Below, in pieces: positions 41,482 to 48,533 of a stretch of 48,533 bases of DNA. A program made the position numbers and the translations under genes. The first letter of the stretch is position 1; each line of letters begins with the position of its first letter. The notes under the pieces were generated by a model that saw only the letters and a list, made by a program, of their open reading frames with translations, made no database searches and was not told where the DNA came from. The stretch is from CAZJRB01 sp964547995 (lineage in GTDB: Bacteria; Planctomycetota; Planctomycetia; Pirellulales; Thermoguttaceae), in the NCBI GenBank assembly GCA_964547995.1, contig CAZJRB010000049.1:1-48533 (forward strand), given 5' to 3'.

Positions 41482-42681
41482 TCAATACTCAGCCTCAGTA
41501 CTCGCCGCGTTTTTTTTGTAGAACTCGATCAACTCGTCGAGCTTGAACCGTGCGTACGGCTCGTCGCAGGCAGCGGTTGTCCTGCCGGCGTCGGCGCACC
41601 ACATCACGAGAGCCTTCGGGACGAAGATCGCGTCGTGCAGATTCGAGTTCATCGCAACCGGTCGCTTGATGATGTCGATCATGGCCGGCACGTCGATCTT
41701 GCCGTAGTGGTCTTCGATCCGCTTGCTGAGCAGCTTCGCGCGGCCGCCGCCCGAGATCAGCACGGTGTCTTCCGGCACGTGCGGCAGCAGGGGATGCTGT
41801 TGGCCGGGGCCGAGGACCGCGATTTGCTTCGGCGTGCAGTGCAAGGCCCTGATATCCCCGGAGCGGTCGCTGATGACGTAGTAATACTCGCAGGTTCGCG
41901 GCGTCGTGCGGAACATTTTGACGGCTTCCTCGGCCGTGGAGGTCCGTTCCATGACGTCGCGGATGAGGTAGCTCATGGGCATTCCGTCCCAATCGCCCTC
42001 GCCGCGCCCGCCCATCTCGCCGACGGCAAGGCCCTTTTCGTTCATCGCGGTGACCGTGCCGACGAACCCGGCGTAGCCGAGACTGATCCAGGCGTTGCGG
42101 CCCTCGGGCATGAAGACGACCACGGCGGCGGCGTCCTGGAGCCTTACGTTGCGCATGTAGTCGAGCACCCGGGCGTGCAGCACGTTGCCGTCTTTGGTTG
42201 CCTTGCCGCGGACGGCAACGCCGCTACAGTGGAACCGCTCGGGGAAGAGGTTGGCATAACGGCCGTCGCGCCGCGAGACGCCGGCTGCCCGGGCCAAGGC
42301 GTCGCACTCGACAAGAAACCGCTCGGGCGTGTGCGGCTCGGTGCGGCGCCGGATTTCGGCCATCCGGTCGAAGAACCACACGCCCGAGTGAAGGCTGTCG
42401 GCCCCGCCGACGACGTAAAGGACCCGTTCGGTCAGCTTCCGGGCGTCGGCTCGCAAGAGCGTTCCGTGTGCGGTGCCCATCTGCGCCGGCGTGCCGGCAA
42501 CCAGCAGGACATTCTTGTTCTGGGAGCGGCAGAGCATCCCGCAGCCGGTCGGGTCGCGGGCGACGATCTTCAACCCCGCGGGTTCCGCGACTTTCGACGT
42601 TTGACCAAAGCTGACACCGGCGCTGAGAGCAGTCGCCAACAGCAGGATACATAAAGCCGCGACCGTTGGTCGCGCCTGCAC
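41482..42681 (-). CDS. C45-type Ntn hydrolase / acyltransferase, exported
   Basis: This protein resembles the C45 family (acyl-CoA:6-APA acyltransferase type), whose members cleave themselves to expose an N-terminal Cys nucleophile. The putative nucleophile is Cys152 in FHCSGVAVRGKATKDGNVLH, followed by ARVLDY. Upstream is GTPAQMGTAHGTLLRADARK, also typical. The signal peptide core is ILLLATALSAGVSFGQ. No ATG is available; the best start is GTG at 42681, which lies inside a family A element, giving 399 residues. The C-terminal residues STEAEY and the stop come from the heptamer array. An exported amidase or acyltransferase is likely; the substrate is unknown. Confidence 0.75.
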   Translation of the reverse strand: MQARPTVAALCILLLATALSAGVSFGQTSKVAEPAGLKIVARDPTGCGMLCRSQNKNVLLVAGTPAQMGTAHGTLLRADARKLTERVLYVVGGADSLHSGVWFFDRMAEIRRRTEPHTPERFLVECDALARAAGVSRRDGRYANLFPERFHCSGVAVRGKATKDGNVLHARVLDYMRNVRLQDAAAVVVFMPEGRNAWISLGYAGFVGTVTAMNEKGLAVGEMGGRGEGDWDGMPMSYLIRDVMERTSTAEEAVKMFRTTPRTCEYYYVISDRSGDIRALHCTPKQIAVLGPGQQHPLLPHVPEDTVLISGGGRAKLLSKRIEDHYGKIDVPAMIDIIKRPVAMNSNLHDAIFVPKALVMWCADAGRTTAACDEPYARFKLDELIEFYKKNAASTEAEY

Positions 42682-42801
42682 GGATAAGGTCCGGGGGCGG
42701 GTGCCCCCTCCTATGTTGTTTCGGAGGAGTGGTTGTGAGCCGCCTGCCTCCGCCGCGGACGGCACACGGAGTGTGCCTGCTACTTTCGGTCGCGGCTTTA
42801 T
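42651..42801. repeat. Family A core, copy 7, with other inserts
   Basis: The core ATAAAGCCGCGACCGTTGGT at the left and GGTCGCGGCTTTAT at the right are present, but the outer arms are lost. Between them are a GGGGGCGGGTGCCCCC hairpin and a piece (42751-42782) whose reverse complement occurs at 44661-44692. It starts eight bases after the stop of the upstream hydrolase gene and runs into the start of the C45 gene. Confidence 0.75.
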
Positions 42802-42809
42802 GATGTTTC

Positions 42810-44537
42810 TCACTCGATCGACTCCATGGCAAAGTTGAACAACGAAGCAATCGTGCGGTAGACGTCCGTCTGATCGACGGTCTTTCGGGGCAGGTCGGCC
42901 GGCGGCTCGAACAGCGAGGGATGGGCAACCGTGCCGGTCTGCCAGCCGTGGAACCGCACTATGCCCTTGGCGCCGTCGATCTCGAAGCGGAGCACGTCGG
43001 GCGTGGCGCCGTCGGGCTGGAAAACGAGCGTCGCGCTGCTTGATTTCTTGTCTTTGGCAGCGACGCGGATTGCCCGGCACCCGTCCTTGGCATCGGCATC
43101 TTCGGCGGTGATCCAGCGCAACAGCAGGTCGGGGGCTATGGCGACTGCGGCGGCGGCGCCGGCGGCCATCCGCATTTTCGTTACCTGCTGGGGATCGGCC
43201 AGTGCAAGCGGATCGCGGAGCTTTTGGCCGGGGTTCTCGGTTCCTTTGAAGACGACCTTCCGGCTTGAAGCCATCCACGGGTAGCGGCCCTGCCCGACGG
43301 CAACGTGGCCGATCTCTTTGACACTCGGCACGTCGGCGTCGATCTTGAACTTGTGCCCCGCGCCGCGGACGACGCGGAGCCGTGCGTTGATCGCATCTTG
43401 TCCCTTGGGTGTCACGGAGATTTCGAGATCGGCGAAGTGGCAACGGCCCCTGGGCGGGTTGTCCGTCGCCAGGGCGGCGAGTTGGCTGAGGAGCCCGGCG
43501 AACAGTTGCAGCGGGGTCTTCCGTTTTGCCGGTTGCGGTTGGGGCCTTACGCTTTCGGGCAGGTCCCGGCCGAAGAAGTCGGTCATCATCCGCATCGCGC
43601 GTGGCAGCTCGGCCATGGCCGTGTAGTGGCCGAGCCCGTCGAGCCAGACGATTTCATCCTTGATGCCCAAGGCGTCGGCGAGCTTTTCGGAACACTCGCG
43701 CGGGATCACTTCGTCCTCGCCGGCGTTGATCATTACGACGCGGCCGGCTTGCGCCCGGTCCTTGAGCTTCGCGGCGACCCGGAGGGGATCGACGGCGCCG
43801 ATTTTCGCTTCGATTGCGGCCCGCTTCTCTTTGGGCATGCGGCGGAGCATCTGGCTGAGGAGGTCGGTCTCGTCGGCATGGTGGATGATCTTCAGCAGGT
43901 CTCCGCCGGCGAGCATGAGGAACGCGCGGTCCAGGCGCGGATCGCCCGCGGCAGCCGTCGCCGCGACGATACTCCCCAGACTGATCCCGGTGATGCCGAT
44001 GTGCTTGGGATCGACCTCCGGCCGCGAGGCCAGGACGTCGATCGTCCGGCGCAGGTCGCCCGTGGCCTGCGTCATCGCCTCGGCAAACAGCTCGGGATCG
44101 TCGGCCAGGACCCGTGCGCCTTCCGGCTCTCCGCGCTCGCCGTAGTACGGCAGCTTGAACATAATCGCGGGGATGCCCCGCGATGCCAGCACCGAACATA
44201 TGATCTCGACCAGCTCGAAGTCGCCGTCGAGGATGTGCATGCAGATGACGGCCGGGCGCTTCGGGCCGCCGGGCTTGATCCCATCGGGCAGGTAGTAGTC
44301 GGCCGGGATCGTGTTGTTCCGCTCGAGCTTCGTCTTCACCGGCGAGGGGTAGGTCAAGCGATAGACCGTCGAGCCGGTCTTCTTGCCAAGCGGCTTGATG
44401 CGATACTCGAACGGGCAGTCGTTGAAGGTCTTGGCAACGGAGACGGTCTCGGCGCCGTCCGCCCGGGCAGAATCCGCGGCAAAGACGAGAAGCATTGCCG
44501 CGGCAGTCGATATTATTCCGCAAAACAATCGCCGCAT
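42810..44537 (-). CDS. Exported alpha/beta hydrolase with C-terminal beta-rich domain
   Basis: The 575-residue protein has a signal peptide (LFCGIISTAAAMLLVFAADS). Residues about 60-340 form an alpha/beta hydrolase: nucleophile elbow IGITGISLGSIVAATAA (G-I-S-L-G), acid in VVMINAGEDEVIPRECSEKL, and His in WLDGLGHYTAMAELPRAMRM. It resembles dienelactone hydrolase and acetyl-xylan esterase types. Residues about 370-575 are beta-rich (RVVRGAGHKFKIDADVPSVK; RFEIDGAKGIVRFHGWQTG), which recalls LolA/LppX-like lipid-binding folds; that part is inference. The ATG at 44537 follows TAGGAG. It lies upstream of the C45 hydrolase, and both are probably exported hydrolases of one operon. Confidence 0.82.
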   Translation of the reverse strand: MRRLFCGIISTAAAMLLVFAADSARADGAETVSVAKTFNDCPFEYRIKPLGKKTGSTVYRLTYPSPVKTKLERNNTIPADYYLPDGIKPGGPKRPAVICMHILDGDFELVEIICSVLASRGIPAIMFKLPYYGERGEPEGARVLADDPELFAEAMTQATGDLRRTIDVLASRPEVDPKHIGITGISLGSIVAATAAAGDPRLDRAFLMLAGGDLLKIIHHADETDLLSQMLRRMPKEKRAAIEAKIGAVDPLRVAAKLKDRAQAGRVVMINAGEDEVIPRECSEKLADALGIKDEIVWLDGLGHYTAMAELPRAMRMMTDFFGRDLPESVRPQPQPAKRKTPLQLFAGLLSQLAALATDNPPRGRCHFADLEISVTPKGQDAINARLRVVRGAGHKFKIDADVPSVKEIGHVAVGQGRYPWMASSRKVVFKGTENPGQKLRDPLALADPQQVTKMRMAAGAAAAVAIAPDLLLRWITAEDADAKDGCRAIRVAAKDKKSSSATLVFQPDGATPDVLRFEIDGAKGIVRFHGWQTGTVAHPSLFEPPADLPRKTVDQTDVYRTIASLFNFAMESIE

Positions 44538-44773
44538 TATGCGTTTTCTCCTACCGTGATAGCGTCTCAAATTCCCACGCATTTTGCAAGGCCGACGTCC
44601 ATTTCCGGCCGGGAGCCTTGCACCTGCCGGGCCGAGGCGATACGCTTAGGAGCAAGAAACGTAGCAGGCACACTCCGTGTGCCGTCCGCGGCAGGACAGG
44701 TTTGTAACCTGTCCTGGCACCGGGGACAGGTTGCGAACCTGTCCTACAAGAAATCACAGACAAGGAGCACATC
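44538..44773. repeat. Divergent spacer with dispersed repeat and acaggtt hairpins
   Basis: GTAGCAGGCACACTCCGTGT (from 44661) matches inversely the insert inside family A copy 7. It is followed by two short palindromes, AGGACAGGTTTGTAACCTGT and GGACAGGTTGCGAACCTGTC. The stretch separates the minus-strand hydrolase gene from the DJ-1 gene, which has GGAG before its ATG. Confidence 0.7.
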
Positions 44774-45442
44774 ATGCCGGACGAACGCAATACACAAATC
44801 TCACGACGCACGGCACTCGCCTCGCTGGGGGCGGGCGTCGCGGCTCTCGGGGCAACCGGCGCGATGGCCGCACCGGCCGGCGCACCGCTGAAGGGCAAAA
44901 AGGTGCTCATCGCCATCGGCGAGTTCAGCGAGGGCATGGAGGTCTATTACATGGTCTACCGCCTGATGGAAGAGGGGGCCCAACCGGTCGTGGCCGCCCC
45001 GACCGCCAAGCGGCTCCAGATGGTCTGCCACGACTTCGAGCCGAAGTACGAAGGCTACACGGAAAAGCTCGGCTACCAGATCGACGTCGACGTGGCCTAC
45101 AAGGACGTCGATCCGGCGGACTACGATGCGATTTTGCTGCCCGGCGGCCGGGCACCCGAGGAAATCCGCCAGAACGCCGATCTCGTGCGAATGATCGGCG
45201 CGATGATGGACAAGAAGAAACCGGTCGGGGCCATGTGCCACGGCGTGATGCTATTGTACACGGCTCGGCCGATCAAGGGCCTGAAGATGACGGCCTATCA
45301 CGGCATCAAGAAGGACATCGAGCTGCTCGGCGGCCGTTTCATCGACGCCCCGGTGGTGGTCGACGGCAACATCGTCACTTCCCGCGGCTGGCCCGATCTG
45401 CCGCACTTTATGCCGAAGATGATTGAAGTGATGAAGAAGTAG
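44774..45442 (+). CDS. Tat-exported DJ-1/PfpI family protein
   Basis: The 222-residue protein has a twin-arginine signal (SRRTALASLGAGVAALGATG), so it should be exported folded. The rest is a DJ-1/PfpI fold: KVLIAIGEFSEGMEVYYMVY, DYDAILLPGGRAPEEIRQN and the nucleophile elbow PVGAMCHGVMLL with Cys155 next to His. The C-terminal GRFIDAPVVVDGNIVTSRGW is also typical. DJ-1/PfpI proteins act as proteases, glyoxalases or chaperones; export is unusual and favours a role in the periplasm. GGAGCACATC precedes the ATG. Confidence 0.9.
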   Translation: MPDERNTQISRRTALASLGAGVAALGATGAMAAPAGAPLKGKKVLIAIGEFSEGMEVYYMVYRLMEEGAQPVVAAPTAKRLQMVCHDFEPKYEGYTEKLGYQIDVDVAYKDVDPADYDAILLPGGRAPEEIRQNADLVRMIGAMMDKKKPVGAMCHGVMLLYTARPIKGLKMTAYHGIKKDIELLGGRFIDAPVVVDGNIVTSRGWPDLPHFMPKMIEVMKK

Positions 45443-45478
45443 AGGGAAGAGGGAGATGAGCGGTTGGCTGTCACAAAG

Positions 45479-45499
45479 CCCCCGCACTGCGTGCGGGGG
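45479..45499. repeat. Family E hairpin after the DJ-1 gene
   Basis: This copy is the exact inverse of the copies at 34691 and 41370, including flanks CAAAG and GTTC. It lies 36 bases after the DJ-1 stop and 44 bases before the MazE-like gene, and could serve as a terminator. Confidence 0.8.
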
Positions 45500-45543
45500 T
45501 TCATTGGGAACATCACCACGACAGTATTGTCCATGGGGCGTGA

Positions 45544-45822
45544 ATGGCAAACGCCAAACCAATGATCACCAGAATTCAAAAATGGGGCAACAGCCTTGGC
45601 TTGCCGATTCCGAAGGCATTGGCAGAAGATGTGCATTTGGCCGAGGGAGTGCAAGTGGACGTATCGGTCGAGAACGGACGAATCGTTGTTGTGCCGATCC
45701 GTAAAAGCGATTACGATCTCAACATGCTGCTGGATCAGGTTACGCCGGAAAACGTCCACGAGGAAGTCGATTTCGGCCGGGCAGTCAGCCGCGAGGACCT
45801 CGACATAAGGAAGCTTCGTTGA
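45544..45822 (+). CDS. MazE/AbrB-like DNA-binding protein, no toxin partner
   Basis: This 92-residue protein has the swapped-hairpin AbrB/MazE motif ITRIQKWGNSLGLPIPKALA, followed by GVQVDVSVENGRIVVVPIRK. The C-terminal acidic tail (LLDQVTPENVHEEVDFGRAV) resembles the toxin-binding tail of MazE antitoxins. No MazF-like gene follows; instead a membrane protease gene begins two bases after the stop. It may be an orphan antitoxin or a small repressor of the downstream genes. Confidence 0.82.
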   Translation: MANAKPMITRIQKWGNSLGLPIPKALAEDVHLAEGVQVDVSVENGRIVVVPIRKSDYDLNMLLDQVTPENVHEEVDFGRAVSREDLDIRKLR

Positions 45823-45824
45823 GC

Positions 45825-46589
45825 ATGCCTGAACCCCCGAACGAGACTGGAACCGCGCTACACGGGCGTCGTGCGCTGTTGACGAAGCATCCTTGGGTGA
45901 CGTTCCTGCTGCCGCTTGTCGTCTTCATGGTGATTACGGGTCTGGAACCGAAGCCGGCGGATGCCGGGTATGGGTTTTACCCGTGTATCTACACGGTGAA
46001 GATTGCACTGACGCTGTTGGCGGTGTGGTTTGTGCTGCCGGGCTATCCGGCGTTGCCATGGAAAGTGGGGTCGCTGGCCGTAGCGGTCGGTGTTGTGGGA
46101 GCGGCGGTTTGGGTGGGGCTCTGCGAACTCAAAATCAAACAAACCTGTTTCCAACCGGCTTTGGAAAAAGTCGACCTTGGTTGGATCATCACCTCGGGAG
46201 CGCGGAGCGAGTACAATCCGATGGAGCAACTGGCGGGGCAACCGCTGATGGCGCGGTCGTTTCTAGCCGTTCGCTTCTTCGGATTGGTGGTCGTAGCAGC
46301 CGTAATCGAGGAGATGTTTCTTCGCGGATTTCTGATGCGTTTCGCCGTTGCGGGCAATTGGCCGAAGGTGCCTTTCGGCAAGGTCAACGCCACGGCCGTC
46401 GTCATCGGCACGGTCTTTTCCGTGCTGATGCACCCCGGCGAACTGCTGGCGGCGGCGGTCTGGTTTTCGATGGTCACCTGGCTGATGGTGAAGACACGAA
46501 GCATCGGGGACTGCATCACGGCACACGCGACCACAAACCTGCTGCTGGGGATTTACGTCGTTAGAACCGGGACGTGGTCGTTGATGTAA
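45825..46589 (+). CDS. CPBP/CAAX-type intramembrane protease
   Basis: The 254-residue protein has about seven hydrophobic helices. Family motif 1 is VIEEMFLRGFLMRFAV (EExxxR), motif 2 lies in FSVLMHPGELLAAAVWFSMV, and motif 3 is CITAHATTNLLLGIYVV (HxxxN). These define the glutamic-type intramembrane endopeptidases. The N-terminal half (WVTFLLPLVVFMVITGLEPK) recalls the CAAX-protease-related proteins found beside exosortases; no exosortase is seen here. It begins two bases after the MazE-like gene, with TTG 45819 as an alternative start that would overlap it. Confidence 0.85.
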   Translation: MPEPPNETGTALHGRRALLTKHPWVTFLLPLVVFMVITGLEPKPADAGYGFYPCIYTVKIALTLLAVWFVLPGYPALPWKVGSLAVAVGVVGAAVWVGLCELKIKQTCFQPALEKVDLGWIITSGARSEYNPMEQLAGQPLMARSFLAVRFFGLVVVAAVIEEMFLRGFLMRFAVAGNWPKVPFGKVNATAVVIGTVFSVLMHPGELLAAAVWFSMVTWLMVKTRSIGDCITAHATTNLLLGIYVVRTGTWSLM

Positions 46590-46668
46590 ACCGCTACCGT
46601 CCGTTGGGACGGTCCCCGGGATGGTGCAACGGAAACGGAACGGGAGGTTGTGAAAAGGGAGCTTGTCC

Positions 46669-48408
46669 ATGCCGCCACCCGATTGGCTGACAGATTGGCT
46701 GACGAAAGCGGATTTGATGCCCGTCATGCTGACACTCGGTGTGCTGATGCTGGCTGCGCTTTTGGCGGGCCTGGCGGGATCGTACTTCCGCCTGCCGAAG
46801 GTCACGTCGTTTCTCTTGATCGGCGTGGCGCTGGGACCTTTGATTTCTCATGAGCACATCGAGCAGATCAAGCCGCTGACGAAGCTGGCGATTGCCCTGG
46901 TGTTGTTCAATCTCGGCTGCCATTTTCCCTTGGCCCAGGTCCGCCGCATCATGCGGCGGGTGTGCCGGCTGTCAGCCGGTGAACTCGGCGCAACGTTCCT
47001 GCTGGTGGCCTTGGGCATGTTGTTGCTCGGGGCAAGTTGGGAGGTTGCCCTGCTGCTGGGCGTATTGGCGCTGGCGACGGCGCCGGCAACCACCATCCTA
47101 GTGCTGAAGGAAACCGAATCGGAAGGATCGGTCACCGAATACACCAACGCCCTGGTGGCCGTGAACAATCTCGTTTCGATTGTCCTGTTCGAGTTGCTGT
47201 TCTTGGCGATCGTTTTCCGGCACGGCCAGTTGGAAACGCCGCTGGCGCAACTGGGGCGCCTCGGCCAGAACCTGGCCGGCTCGGTGGCGTTGGGGATTGC
47301 AGCCGGGCTGGCCGTCAGCTACGCCTTCGGCGTGGTGGCCGAAAGCCGCCGGCTGGCCTTGTTGGTCGGCGTCATTACGCTGGTGTTGGGCGTCTCCTTA
47401 ATCACGGAAGTTCCCTATCTGCTCGTCTTTCTGTCGATGGGCGCGACCGTCGCAAACAGCTCCTACCAGACACGGCAAGTCCTCGCGGAGTTGGATCGCT
47501 TGACGGGCTTGCTCTGCGTCGTGTTCTTCGTCACCCACGGCGCCGAGCTGGAACTCGGTAAACTGCGGGAAGCCGGCCTGATCGGCATCGGCTATCTGCT
47601 GCTCCGCTTTTGCGGCAAGTATTTCGGTATTCGCTGGGCATGCCGGGGCAAACACGAAGAGCCCGCCGTGCGGAACTGGCTCGGAACCGCGCTGGTTGCC
47701 CAGGCGGGGGCGGCTATCGCTTTGGCCGGGATCGCCGTCGACAACACCAGGGGGATGTCGGGGATTCTGCCGGCGCTCTGTGCGGACGTGCAGACGATCA
47801 TTCTCGGCACGGTGGTGGTCTTCGAGATTGCCGGACCGCTGTTGATCCGCAACGCCGTGCTTCGAGCGGGTGAAGTCCCCCTGGCCCACGCCGTCCGCCA
47901 TCCGGGCGCCAGCCTCCTGGATCAAGCGCGGACGGTGTGCAACAGGCTGCTCATGGCGTTCGGGTTCAATCCCTGGCGAAACCGGTCCGGGGCGGACCTG
48001 ACCGTCAAGGATATCATGCGGATGAATGTCCAAACGGTTCCGCACACCGCCACTTTCGACGAGTTCGTCGAGTGTATCGAACACAGCCGTGACAACACGT
48101 TTCCGGTAGTCGATTCAGCCGGGGAGCTGGTCGGGGTGATCCGGTATCGGGAGTTGAGCCACGCGCTGTTCGACCGCGACCTGGGGTCGCTGGTCCGGGC
48201 AGCGGACCTGACCACGCCCGCCAGCCGCGTTCTCTATCCCGAGGAGCCGATTGCCAGGGCGAGCGCCATGTTCGCTGCAAGCAAGGACGACTGCATACCG
48301 GTGATCGACGCCGGCCAACCGCTCCGGCTGCTCGGGGTGGTCCACCGCCGCGACGTCGTGCGATTGCTGATCCGCGACCGGAAAGAGGGAGTAGTGGATA
48401 GTGGGTAG
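46669..48408 (+). CDS. Cation/proton antiporter (CPA2, KefB-like) with CBS domains
   Basis: The 579-residue protein has about twelve transmembrane helices in the first 410 residues, with family-typical segments LTKLAIALVLFNLGCHFPLA, APATTILVLKETESEGSVTE and TALVAQAGAAIALAGIAVDN. In place of the usual TrkA/RCK nucleotide-binding domain, the C-terminus (about residues 445-570) carries two CBS motifs (TVKDIMRMNVQTVPHTATFD; PVVDSAGELVGVIRYRELSH; CIPVIDAGQPLRLLGVVHRR), which may sense adenine nucleotides. GGGAG precedes ATG 46669. The last residues VVDSG and the stop are formed by the start of a GTGGGTA repeat. Confidence 0.88.
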   Translation: MPPPDWLTDWLTKADLMPVMLTLGVLMLAALLAGLAGSYFRLPKVTSFLLIGVALGPLISHEHIEQIKPLTKLAIALVLFNLGCHFPLAQVRRIMRRVCRLSAGELGATFLLVALGMLLLGASWEVALLLGVLALATAPATTILVLKETESEGSVTEYTNALVAVNNLVSIVLFELLFLAIVFRHGQLETPLAQLGRLGQNLAGSVALGIAAGLAVSYAFGVVAESRRLALLVGVITLVLGVSLITEVPYLLVFLSMGATVANSSYQTRQVLAELDRLTGLLCVVFFVTHGAELELGKLREAGLIGIGYLLLRFCGKYFGIRWACRGKHEEPAVRNWLGTALVAQAGAAIALAGIAVDNTRGMSGILPALCADVQTIILGTVVVFEIAGPLLIRNAVLRAGEVPLAHAVRHPGASLLDQARTVCNRLLMAFGFNPWRNRSGADLTVKDIMRMNVQTVPHTATFDEFVECIEHSRDNTFPVVDSAGELVGVIRYRELSHALFDRDLGSLVRAADLTTPASRVLYPEEPIARASAMFAASKDDCIPVIDAGQPLRLLGVVHRRDVVRLLIRDRKEGVVDSG

Positions 48409-48483
48409 TGGACAGCACTCAGCACTCAGTACTCAGTACTCAGTACTCAGTACTCAGTACTCAGTACTCAGTACTCAGTACTT
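48389..48483. repeat. GTGGATAGTGGGTAG and CAGTACT simple-repeat array
   Basis: The end of the antiporter gene runs into GTGGATAGTGGGTAGTGG and then about nine units of CAGTACT up to 48483. The same two repeat types occur together, inverted, at 28036-28140. The remaining 50 bases to the window end show nothing I can name. Confidence 0.85.
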
Positions 48484-48533
48484 CGACTGTCTCACATTTG
48501 TCGTTTACTTATGTTCAGTGGAGCTAACCGTTT

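Overview
The window is GC-rich bacterial DNA that looks like a planctomycete, probably of the Pirellulales type. The reasons are secreted sulfatases, a PQQ beta-propeller protein with an N-terminal methyltransferase-like domain, a secreted J-like-domain protein, CHAT/TPR secreted proteins, small planctomycete-style lipoproteins, and intergenic DNA packed with palindromic repeats and simple-sequence runs. This assignment rests on recognised protein style, not on a marker gene. No rRNA or tRNA gene was seen.

Layout. 1-9.3 kb: a partial secreted TPR-like protein, a CHAT-domain protein, a small lipoprotein, a small three-helix membrane protein, and the ppx-ppk polyphosphate pair overlapping by one base. 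9.3-12.4 kb: a large PQQ-propeller protein. 12.4-16.5 kb: an accessory pocket with a gene-poor palindromic stretch, then a GHKL ATPase carrying a C-terminal PD-(D/E)XK-like nuclease. This gene is flanked by remnants resembling the two ends of a type IIG-like restriction-modification enzyme, and an unknown small protein follows it. 16.5-18.6 kb: malate dehydrogenase and an alpha/beta hydrolase with an unusual nucleophile elbow.

18.8-36.8 kb is the core: a flagellar export and motor cluster in the order ATPase-only sensor kinase, fliF-fliG fusion, fliH, fliI, fliJ, fliN, fliO, fliP, fliQ, fliR, flhB, (inverted sulfotransferase and broken DUF3800 gene), flhA, flhF, flhG and the FliA-type sigma factor. 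Together these encode the MS ring fused to the switch protein, a switch-complex FliN, the export gate and its ATPase complex, the FlhF/FlhG placement and number control pair, and the class-specific sigma factor. Two parts look structurally novel: the natural FliF-FliG fusion, whose motor surface has changed charges, and an FlhB that ends before its self-cleaving NPTH domain. fliE, fliM, flgBC and motAB are not in the window.

36.8-48.4 kb: on the minus strand a sulfatase, a secreted protein of unknown function, a small conserved protein, a J-like-domain membrane protein, a C45-type Ntn hydrolase and a two-domain alpha/beta hydrolase. On the plus strand follow a Tat-exported DJ-1/PfpI protein, a MazE-like protein without a toxin, a CPBP/CAAX-type membrane protease and a cation/proton antiporter with CBS domains.

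The strongest non-coding signal is a family of about 160-bp palindromic, MITE-like elements (here called A). They sit almost exactly at stop codons, several of them inside the flagellar operon. Intact copies are bounded by TTA on both sides. Two copies contain other palindromic elements nested inside them, one supplies the C-terminus of FlhG, and one appears to supply the start of the C45 hydrolase. A second family is an identical 21-bp hairpin (E). Several families of simple repeats fill most spacers. Family names A to G and E are labels used only here.
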